Below are positions 1 through 5,486 of a DNA stretch of 18,410 bases, in pieces. Position numbers and translations under genes: made by a program. The stretch comes from CAVUAF01 sp964460655 (lineage in GTDB: Bacteria > Acidobacteriota > Terriglobia > Terriglobales > Acidobacteriaceae). Every line of letters starts with the position of its first letter. The first letter of the stretch is position 1. Below the pieces are notes generated by a model. That model was not told the DNA's origin. It ran no database searches and was given only the letters and a program-made list of their open reading frames with translations. The stretch is from positions 1 through 18,410 of the forward strand of contig CAYWSH010000065.1 of assembly GCA_964460655.1 (NCBI GenBank), given 5' to 3'.

Positions 1-36
1 GCCAACTGCTTCGCGGAAATCCGCACGGGGCAAGAC

Positions 37-1065
37 TTAGAACGGTTCCGCTTGCCGCGCCCCTGTCTCGGGCGACGTTCGCGGTGACTGCGACTTGCCG
101 GTCAGTTCCTCATAGGTGAGGCGCTTGCCGGAGATGCGATTCATGGCGATCTGAAAGCGTTCCGCGTCGGTCATGCGGTCTTGCTTCGTGCCACGATGAT
201 TGAAGCGAAAGACCTGTTCGTCAATGTAGCGTGACAGGTGGAAAGGTTCGACGGCGACATAGGTTCCATGCAGACCGCGTTTCAAAAGCGACCAGAAGTT
301 TTCCAAGCCGTTCGTGTGCACGCGGCCACGGACACATTCCTTCGCATGGTTCACGACTTCATGCGCGTACAGCTTCGCCAGTTCGTTGTAGGCGTATGCA
401 TCATCGGTCATCAGCTTCGCGCCGAACTCGACCTGATTCAGGATTTGATACTGCAAGTGTTCGCGCTTCATGTTCGGCAGGACGTGGGCGCGCACCGTCC
501 GCGATTCGCGGTCAAGGAAACCCTGCACCGGCGTCTTACCGACAAACGGCGTTTCGGACGGAAACACATTCGTGGCAGCTTGCGCGCGCAGTTTCTTCAA
601 CCGGCTCTTGTGCATGAAGCGCGTCTTGCCGCCGATGAACGTTTCGTCCGCTTCCACTTCGCCACCGTTCCCGCCGAGCTTCATGGCGGCGATGTCCTGC
701 GCCAGAGCCGTGCGGATGCGGTGCAGCATGAACCATGCCGACTTCTGCGTGATGCCGAGCACGCGCCCGAGTTCATGCGAACTGATTCCGTTCTTGCAGT
801 TCACGATCATCCACACAGCGGTCATCCACTTATCGAGACCGAGCGCGGAATCCTCAAAGATGCTGCCCACCTTGACGGTGAACTGCTTCTTGCAGCCTTT
901 GCAGAGCCACAGCAGCCGCGTCTTGATGAAGTAGTGTTGGTCATGGCCGCAGCGCGGACACGTCACACGCTTGTCCGGCCAGCGCAGATTGACGGCGTAG
1001 ACGAAGGCCCGTTCCGGGTCACTGAAGTAAACCACTGCTTGTTGAAGGGTTTGCGGGGCTTTCAT
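37..1065 (-). CDS. IS1595-family (ISXO2-like) transposase
   Basis: DDE-type transposase, 342 aa from the chosen start. The N-terminus carries a zinc ribbon (C36-x2-C39 and C55-x2-C58), as in IS1595/ISXO2 transposases, followed by a helix-turn-helix-like stretch around residues 95-120 (SSHELGRVLGITQKSAW). The catalytic domain shows D140 in 'VEADETFIGG', D221/D222 in 'MTDDAYAY' and E255 in 'HTNGLENFWSLLKRG', with a basic residue following, which fits the DDE(K) pattern of the family. An upstream ATG at 1080 is in frame, but the ATG at 1065 is preceded by AAAGG with 7-nt spacing, while the 1080 ATG would lie about 2 nt from the predicted transcription start. The gene appears intact. Terminal inverted repeats were not recognised; the left end probably lies outside the window. 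Confidence 0.9.
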   Translation of the reverse strand: MKAPQTLQQAVVYFSDPERAFVYAVNLRWPDKRVTCPRCGHDQHYFIKTRLLWLCKGCKKQFTVKVGSIFEDSALGLDKWMTAVWMIVNCKNGISSHELGRVLGITQKSAWFMLHRIRTALAQDIAAMKLGGNGGEVEADETFIGGKTRFMHKSRLKKLRAQAATNVFPSETPFVGKTPVQGFLDRESRTVRAHVLPNMKREHLQYQILNQVEFGAKLMTDDAYAYNELAKLYAHEVVNHAKECVRGRVHTNGLENFWSLLKRGLHGTYVAVEPFHLSRYIDEQVFRFNHRGTKQDRMTDAERFQIAMNRISGKRLTYEELTGKSQSPRTSPETGARQAEPF

Positions 1066-1088
1066 GGGATTGCCTTTCATTCCCGACC

Positions 1089-1117
1089 AGCCTACGCCTT
1101 TTCTTCTTGTGTGTCAA
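1089..1117 (-). promoter_or_regulatory. Putative sigma70-type promoter of the transposase gene
   Basis: On the minus strand there is a perfect -35 box TTGACA (complement of 1112-1117), a 17-bp spacer and a weak -10 TAGGCT (complement of 1089-1094). Transcription would begin near 1082. That leaves about 17 nt of leader, containing the AAAGG ribosome site, before the ATG at 1065. The -10 matches consensus only at the three key T/A/T positions. Confidence 0.5.
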
Positions 1118-1148
1118 GTATATTATTGCCCCCTGGTCTAGGCGATCT

Positions 1149-1192
1149 AAAGGACTTAGCGGAAAATACGTCGAACAAAGGACTTAGCGGAA
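1149..1192. repeat. Two identical 16-bp direct repeats next to the IS element
   Basis: The 16-mer AAAGGACTTAGCGGAA occurs at 1149-1164 and again at 1177-1192, 28 bp apart start to start. A shorter, 9-of-10 match to its CTTAGCGGAA end lies at 9-18, on the other side of the transposase gene and in the same orientation. The pair could be subterminal transposase-binding sites or part of the right end of the IS. A short tandem AGCTAAT duplication follows at about 1201-1214. Confidence 0.6.
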
Positions 1193-1301
1193 CTCGCAAT
1201 AGCTAATAGCTAATCTAGTGAGTTCCCCAATAAATCGGGGCAAATAGCGTAGGACGGTTCGGAGAGAAAGTCAAGGGCCGGGGCGCGGTAGGGATGCTTC
1301 G

Positions 1302-1401
1302 NNNNNNNNNNNNNNNNNNNNNNNNNNNNNNNNNNNNNNNNNNNNNNNNNNNNNNNNNNNNNNNNNNNNNNNNNNNNNNNNNNNNNNNNNNNNNNNNNNN
1401 N
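1302..1401. other. Scaffold gap of 100 N
   Basis: Exactly 100 unresolved bases, the usual placeholder for a gap of unknown size. It separates the IS side from the tRNA-His side and directly abuts the 3' CCA of the tRNA gene. The order of the two flanks is therefore only inferred. Confidence 0.99.
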
Positions 1402-1477
1402 TGGGGCGGGCGGAGGGATTCGAACCCTCGACAGCCGGAGCCACAGTCCGGTGTTCTACCACTGAACTACGCCCGCC
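1402..1477 (-). tRNA. trnH: tRNA-His (anticodon GTG)
   Basis: The minus strand folds into a complete cloverleaf. The acceptor stem GCGGGCG pairs with CGCCCGC, the D stem is GTTC/GAAC, and the anticodon stem CCGGA/TCCGG encloses loop CTGTGGC (anticodon complement at 1442-1444). The T arm is GAGGG-TTCGAAT-CCCTC. An extra 5' G (G-1, complement of 1477) lies opposite discriminator C73, the hallmark identity pair of tRNA-His. The 3' CCA is encoded (complement of 1402-1404) and touches the assembly gap. Confidence 0.97.
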
Positions 1478-1493
1478 ATTGCGTGAGGACGAC

Positions 1494-1715
1494 CGGTGGG
1501 AAAGGTTGATTATAGCAGTCTAACGGAGCCTCACCGCGCGCTCCTTGCAGCTCGTCCCGAAGATTCGGGGCTCGCCTCAGTCGCGCTGCCCTCTGAAGCG
1601 CCGGTCAAGCGGCACGGCTAAAGCCGCGCCCTGACACAGTTCGTCGCGCCTCAAGGATCCGGTTCTAGAGACAAAGCGGAGCGGCCGGTCCAGCGGTGGG
1701 AAATGTTGTTTATAG
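1494..1715. repeat. 22-bp direct repeat containing the tRNA-His promoter -10
   Basis: The segment 1494-1515, which includes most of the tRNA-His -10 element, recurs at 1694-1715 with 20 of 22 bases identical (CGGTGGGAAA, then GGTTGATTATAG versus TGTTGTTTATAG). The offset is exactly 200 bp. The second copy has no tRNA beside it. Sequence between and beyond the two copies is not clearly alike. Confidence 0.6.
1509..1517 (-). promoter_or_regulatory. Extended -10 promoter of tRNA-His
   Basis: The minus strand reads TGCTATAAT: a perfect TATAAT with the TG of an extended -10. It ends 31 nt upstream of the mature tRNA 5' end, leaving a short leader for RNase P removal. No good -35 box is visible at the expected distance. 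Confidence 0.55.
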
Positions 1716-1828
1716 GCGGGAACGCGGAGTTCGTGATGGAGAACTGTACGGACGTGCGGTGCTGCGGGCGGTTGTGGGGTCCTTCGACTCGCACTCCCAT
1801 CGGCTCGCTCACGCTCGCCTCGGTCGCA

Positions 1829-1907
1829 CTCGCTCAGGATGAGCGGGTCCTTAAAAGCGTCGCGGGCTCCACTTCGCAGGAGCGCGCTCGCTCAGGATGA
1901 GCGGGTC
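1829..1907. repeat. 21-bp direct repeat, two copies
   Basis: CTCGCTCAGGATGAGCGGGTC occurs, as 21 identical bases, at 1829-1849 and 1887-1907. Each copy embeds a small palindrome (GCTCA-GGA-TGAGC). The surroundings are rich in looser CTCGC-type repeats. This resembles dispersed intergenic repeats of GC-rich draft genomes rather than an array. Confidence 0.7.
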
Positions 1908-1975
1908 TTAATGTGCCGTGGATGCGGATTCTTGATCAGTGCCAACCGGCGCGGGCGAGTCGCCCGCGTCCACAC

Positions 1976-2007
1976 AAGAAAAAAGCGGAGAGCTGGCGCT
2001 CTCCGCT
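1976..2007 (-). terminator. Rho-independent terminator of the UDP-glucose dehydrogenase-like gene
   Basis: A perfect 10-bp inverted repeat (AGCGGAGAGC at 1984-1993 and GCTCTCCGCT at 1998-2007) encloses the 4-base loop TGGC. On the plus strand it is preceded by six A (1979-1984), so the minus-strand RNA ends in a GC stem followed by a U tract. It begins about 24 nt downstream of the stop at 2032. Confidence 0.85.
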
Positions 2008-2031
2008 AGGGGGCGGTGCGGTGACAGATAT

Positions 2032-3309
2032 CTACGCGTTGCCGGCGCGGCCGATGCCGACGTAGCGGAAGCCCATCGCCTTCAGGCGCAAGCCGTCAAG
2101 CAGGTTCTTGGTGTCGACGATGACGGGCTGGCGCAGTTCACGGCGGATGCGGTCGAAATCGAGCGCGCGGAACTCCGGCCAGCCGGTGCCGACGACAAGC
2201 GCATCGGCGCCTTGGGCAGTAGCGTAGGCGTTGTCGCAGCAACGCACGCCGGCGTCGAGCTGCGGACGGGCGGAATCGAGCGCGACCGGATCGTACGCCC
2301 GCACTTTGGCGCCGGCGGCGGCGAGCTTGTGCGCGATACCGATCGAGGCCGAGCCGGCCACCGAGCTGGTGTGCGGCTTGAACGCGAGGCCGAGGATGCC
2401 GACTTCCTTGCCGGCAACCGTGTGGACGAGGCCGGCGAGCTTGTCGACGACCGTGTCGCACAGCGTGCGGCTGACCTCGCGCGCGGCGGCGAGGATGCGG
2501 AGGTCTACACCTGTGCCCTGCGCGAGCTCGTGCAGCGATTCCATCTCGTTCTCGACGAACGCGCCACCCATGCTGGCGCCGGGTTGCAGGCAGCGCGGCG
2601 AGATCTTCTTGTCGAGTCCGAGGGCGAGAGCGAGGTCGACCGCGTCGGCGCTCACGCGCTCGCAGAGCGACGCAAGCTCGTTGATGAACGAGATCTTGGT
2701 CGCCACGAAGGCGGTCGCGGCCTGGCGGACGAGTTCGGCCGTCTCGTGACTGGTCACGATGACCGGCACACCGCGCATGACCAACGGGTGATAGATCTGC
2801 TTGAGCACCAGCACCGGCTCCGGCGACTTGGCGCCGAGGACGATGCGGTCAGGCCAGTTGAAGTCCTCGACCGCGCAGCCATCGGTGAGGAAGAGCGGCT
2901 GCGAGACAACGGTACGCGGGCAGCCGGCAGCGATGAGTTGCGACTCGATGCGCGATGCCGTGCCCACGGGCGACGGCGTCATCAACACGAAGATGCACTT
3001 CTGCGAGGTCTGCGGTGCGACCTCCAGGATGGTCTCCGACATGCCGAAGGGCGAATCCTGCGCAAAGAAGATAACCTGCGCGCGCTGCGCGAACGAATCG
3101 ATGTCGGTCGAGTACAGCAAGCGGCCGCAGCGGATGTTGCGGCGGATGACCTCGGCGAGGTTGCGCTCGTAGAAGGCCAGCTTGCCTTCGGCCAGCGCAA
3201 GCACGCGGGCACTTTCCTGGTCGTAGCAGGTGACGGGCGTACCGAAGTCCGCGAGACACGCGGAAACCACGGTTCCCAGGTAGCCCGAGCCGTAAACTCC
3301 TAATTGCAT
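2032..3309 (-). CDS. UDP-glucose/GDP-mannose dehydrogenase family protein, catalytic residues replaced
   Basis: The 425-aa protein has the architecture of UDP-glucose 6-dehydrogenases, which oxidise UDP-glucose to UDP-glucuronate for surface polysaccharides. Seen: an N-terminal Rossmann motif GVYGSGYLG (4-12), a central 'AELVRQAATAFVATKISFINELA' type helix (191-213), and a C-terminal domain with GLAFKP (307-312) and WPEFRALDF (377-385). The residues needed for catalysis differ. The nucleophilic Cys of GGSCFPKD is Phe251 in GGAFVENE (248-255), the following Lys and Asp are Asn254 and Glu255, the helix Lys and Asn are Arg195 and Thr199, and the Thr of STVPVGT is Pro112. Start ATG is preceded by AGGAG with 5-nt spacing. 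It is probably a non-catalytic or altered-function paralogue. The fold is confident; activity is not. Confidence 0.85.
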   Translation of the reverse strand: MQLGVYGSGYLGTVVSACLADFGTPVTCYDQESARVLALAEGKLAFYERNLAEVIRRNIRCGRLLYSTDIDSFAQRAQVIFFAQDSPFGMSETILEVAPQTSQKCIFVLMTPSPVGTASRIESQLIAAGCPRTVVSQPLFLTDGCAVEDFNWPDRIVLGAKSPEPVLVLKQIYHPLVMRGVPVIVTSHETAELVRQAATAFVATKISFINELASLCERVSADAVDLALALGLDKKISPRCLQPGASMGGAFVENEMESLHELAQGTGVDLRILAAAREVSRTLCDTVVDKLAGLVHTVAGKEVGILGLAFKPHTSSVAGSASIGIAHKLAAAGAKVRAYDPVALDSARPQLDAGVRCCDNAYATAQGADALVVGTGWPEFRALDFDRIRRELRQPVIVDTKNLLDGLRLKAMGFRYVGIGRAGNA

Positions 3310-3518
3310 AAGAACTCCTAGAACAACCTTGAGTTACTTGTAAGCCTGAATGGCGGAGTGCGGTAGATGCACAACGACCATGGACTTAGGTCAGGGCATG
3401 TACGAAAGTCAGCGGTCGGGCGGAGTAACACCACGTTGGTGCGGTCGCCGGCTCGCGGCTACCACTGGAAACTCGCGGTGGCTGCTGCTAAATTGCGCTT
3501 TTACGGGCATTTTGCGTG

Positions 3519-4163
3519 ATGAACCTCCGCCAACCTTTGGTGACGATCGTGGTCGCCGGCCTGCTCGGGCCGCTGGCGATCGCGCTCACCGGCCAATCCC
3601 TGGGCGACATTGCGCGCAAGGAGCGCGAGAAAAAGGCGGCCGAGCAGAAGGACACGAAGCAGAAGACGACGGTCATCGAGACCGACCAATTCGGTCGTCC
3701 GATCCCGCCTTCGGTCCTCGCCGCCAAACAGGACGACGTGCGGGAAGAGGCCACGGCGCGCGCCGGGCTCGACATCATCCAACATCTGCCGCAGCGCGAG
3801 GCGACGGGCTTCCAGATCGCGCTCGCGCTCTCGCTCTATGAAGATTCGTGCAAGGAACTGACCGGCAGCTACGTCTCGCTGCAGTTCATCGAAGAGAAAC
3901 GTACCTGTCGCAACGAGGAGAACGGCGTCACCGTCGGCCCGTTCGACGTGCCCACGATCCCGGCTTACAAGCCGGCCATCCGCACCCCGGGCGGCGTGCT
4001 ACAGATCGTGGTCGAGCCACAGGTAGCGGGCATCGCGGGCTTCCTGGTCAATGGACCGAACGTCTTCATGAATCCGCAAGCCGCGGCGAGCACACGCGAC
4101 ACACGCCTGGGTCGCTGGGACGTGCTGATGCGCCTGCAGCAGGGCGCCGCGAAGCAGCGGTAG
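3519..4163 (+). CDS. Secreted or membrane-anchored hypothetical protein
   Basis: I do not recognise a function. The 214-aa product begins with a hydrophobic segment (about residues 7-24), either a signal peptide or a membrane anchor, then a highly charged stretch 'LGDIARKEREKKAAEQKD' (about 28-45) that looks helical. The rest has no motif I know. Only two cysteines occur (C111 and C130), which could form a disulfide if exported. The 'QSLGDIARKEREKK' motif is familiar to me from hypothetical proteins of acidobacteria. A GTG at 3516 directly precedes the ATG at 3519; neither has a strong ribosome site. It is divergent from the UDP-glucose dehydrogenase-like gene, with about 200 bp between them. 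GGAG-rich sequence after its stop (4166-4171) may serve the next gene. Confidence 0.7.
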   Translation: MNLRQPLVTIVVAGLLGPLAIALTGQSLGDIARKEREKKAAEQKDTKQKTTVIETDQFGRPIPPSVLAAKQDDVREEATARAGLDIIQHLPQREATGFQIALALSLYEDSCKELTGSYVSLQFIEEKRTCRNEENGVTVGPFDVPTIPAYKPAIRTPGGVLQIVVEPQVAGIAGFLVNGPNVFMNPQAAASTRDTRLGRWDVLMRLQQGAAKQR

Positions 4164-4185
4164 TTTAGGAGACGCACATCACGCT

Positions 4186-4285
4186 NNNNNNNNNNNNNNN
4201 NNNNNNNNNNNNNNNNNNNNNNNNNNNNNNNNNNNNNNNNNNNNNNNNNNNNNNNNNNNNNNNNNNNNNNNNNNNNNNNNNNNNN
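4186..4285. other. Scaffold gap of 100 N
   Basis: A second block of exactly 100 unresolved bases. It removes the start codon and first residues of the acyl-CoA dehydrogenase, and the true distance to the upstream hypothetical gene is unknown. Confidence 0.99.
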
Positions 4286-5407
4286 GAAGATGAAGTCCTG
4301 TTCCGCGACAACATCCGGCAGTTCGCCGAGGAGAAGATCCGCCCGCTGGTGCGCGAGATGGACGAAAAGGCCGTGTTTGACCAGGGATTGCTCGAGCAGT
4401 TCTTCCAACTGGGGATCATGGGGATCGAGGTGCCGGAGCAGTATGGCGGCGGCGCGGGCACGTTCTTCGAAGCGGTGCTGGCGGTGGAGGAGATCTCGCG
4501 CGTGGATGCGTCGGCCGGCGTCATTGTCGACGTGCAGAACACGCTGGTGATCAACGCATTGCTGCGCTGGGCGACCGAAGAGCAGCGCAAGGGCTACCTG
4601 CCGAAGATGGCGGCGGAGTGGGTGGGGGCGTACGCGCTGAGCGAGGCGAGCTCCGGGTCCGATGCGTTCGCGTTGCAGACGCGCGCCGAGTTGCGCGGGA
4701 ATGAGTTCGTACTGAACGGGCACAAGCTGTGGATCACGAATGCGAAGGAAGCCGACCTATTCGTGTTGTTCGCCACGCTCGATCCGGCGGCGGGGTACAA
4801 AGGCATCACGGCGTTTCTCGTCGAGAAGAGCTTCCCGGGATTCAGCGTCGGCAAGAAAGAAGACAAGCTGGGGATACGCGCGTCGTCCACTTGCGAGCTG
4901 ATCCTCGAAGACTGCCGCGTGCCGAAGGAGAACGTGATCGGCGAGAGCGGCAAGGGGTACAAGATCGCCATCGAGACGCTGAACGAGGGCCGCATCGGCA
5001 TCGGGGCGCAGATGGTCGGGGTGGCGCGCGGCGCGTGGGAATACGCGGCGAAGTACGCGCAAGAGCGCAAGCAGTTCGGCAAGGCGATCGCCGATTTCCA
5101 GGGCATCCAGTTCCAACTGGCGCAAATGGCGACCGAGATCGAAGCGGCGCGCATGATGGTCTACAACGCCGCGCGCATGAAAGACGCCGGCATGAACTTC
5201 GTGAAGGAAGCCGCGATGACGAAGCTGTTCTGCTCGCAGGTGGCCGAACGGGTGACGTCACTGGCCATCGAGATCTACGGCGGCGCGGGGTTCACGAAAG
5301 ACTACCCGGTCGAGAAGTACTGGCGCGATTCCAAGATCGGCAAGATCTATGAGGGCACGAGCAACATGCAGCTCGCGACGATAGCGAAACTCGTATTGGG
5401 ACGGTAA
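4286..5407 (+). CDS. Acyl-CoA dehydrogenase (short/branched-chain type), 5' end lost in gap
   Basis: FAD enzyme that introduces a trans-2 double bond into an acyl-CoA and passes electrons to electron-transfer flavoprotein. The frame is open from the first base after the gap; 373 residues are visible against about 385 in the family, so roughly 10-15 are missing. Seen: 'FAEEKIRPLVREMD' near the N-terminus, the middle-domain motif 'YALSEASSGSDAFAL', 'WITNAKEADLFVLFA', and the C-terminal 'IYGGAGFTKDYPVEKYWRD'. The catalytic Glu is in 'KIYEGTSNMQL' (codon 5351-5353). The Glu position and the 'DVQNTL' and 'KDYPVEKY' stretches resemble short/branched-chain acyl-CoA dehydrogenases, suggesting branched-chain amino-acid breakdown or short-chain beta-oxidation. 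The exact substrate is an inference. Confidence 0.93.
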   Translation, partial: EDEVLFRDNIRQFAEEKIRPLVREMDEKAVFDQGLLEQFFQLGIMGIEVPEQYGGGAGTFFEAVLAVEEISRVDASAGVIVDVQNTLVINALLRWATEEQRKGYLPKMAAEWVGAYALSEASSGSDAFALQTRAELRGNEFVLNGHKLWITNAKEADLFVLFATLDPAAGYKGITAFLVEKSFPGFSVGKKEDKLGIRASSTCELILEDCRVPKENVIGESGKGYKIAIETLNEGRIGIGAQMVGVARGAWEYAAKYAQERKQFGKAIADFQGIQFQLAQMATEIEAARMMVYNAARMKDAGMNFVKEAAMTKLFCSQVAERVTSLAIEIYGGAGFTKDYPVEKYWRDSKIGKIYEGTSNMQLATIAKLVLGR

Positions 5408-5408
5408 C

Positions 5409-5444
5409 CACTGATTACTAAGGTTCTTCCGGCGGTAATCGGTG
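5409..5444 (+). terminator. Stem-loop after the acyl-CoA dehydrogenase stop
   Basis: CACTGATTAC (5409-5418) can pair with GTAATCGGTG (5435-5444) over 10 bp with a single G-U wobble, around a 16-nt loop. It starts 2 nt after the stop codon. No U tract follows, so termination is uncertain; it could also be an mRNA-stabilising hairpin ahead of the ATPase gene. Confidence 0.35.
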
Positions 5445-5486
5445 ATTGACTTGAGTTGCTCATCCATCCGACAGTAGTCCTCACCC

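Larger units (their letters stand above)
1478..2031. other. Gene-free intergenic region with short repeats
   Basis: About 550 bases between tRNA-His and the UDP-glucose dehydrogenase-like gene hold no convincing coding sequence. The 65-codon frame at 1703-1900 has no ribosome site and runs through repeats. The region contains the tRNA promoter, a near copy of that promoter segment at 1694-1715, two copies of a 21-bp repeat, related CTCGCCTC(A/G)GTCGC segments at 1570-1587 and 1813-1830, an 8-bp GC stem-loop (1950-1957 with 1961-1968, loop AGT), and the terminator of the downstream minus-strand gene. Confidence 0.7.

Noticed and set aside
1..36. Left terminal inverted repeat of the IS element
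   Set aside because: Only a 7-bp inverted match (GGGGCAA at 27-33 with TTGCCCC at 1126-1132) is present, too short to call an IS end.
1703..1900. 65-codon plus-strand frame in the intergenic region
   Set aside because: No ribosome site, no recognisable motif, and it runs through the repeat sequences.
1829..1907. CRISPR-like spacing of the 21-bp repeats
   Set aside because: Only two units, an unusually short repeat, and related imperfect repeats around them; no cas genes in the window.
1939..3303. 454-codon plus-strand frame opposite the UDP-glucose dehydrogenase-like gene
   Set aside because: Arg/Ala/Asp-rich composition typical of antisense frames in GC-rich coding DNA; the minus frame has clear family motifs and a ribosome site.
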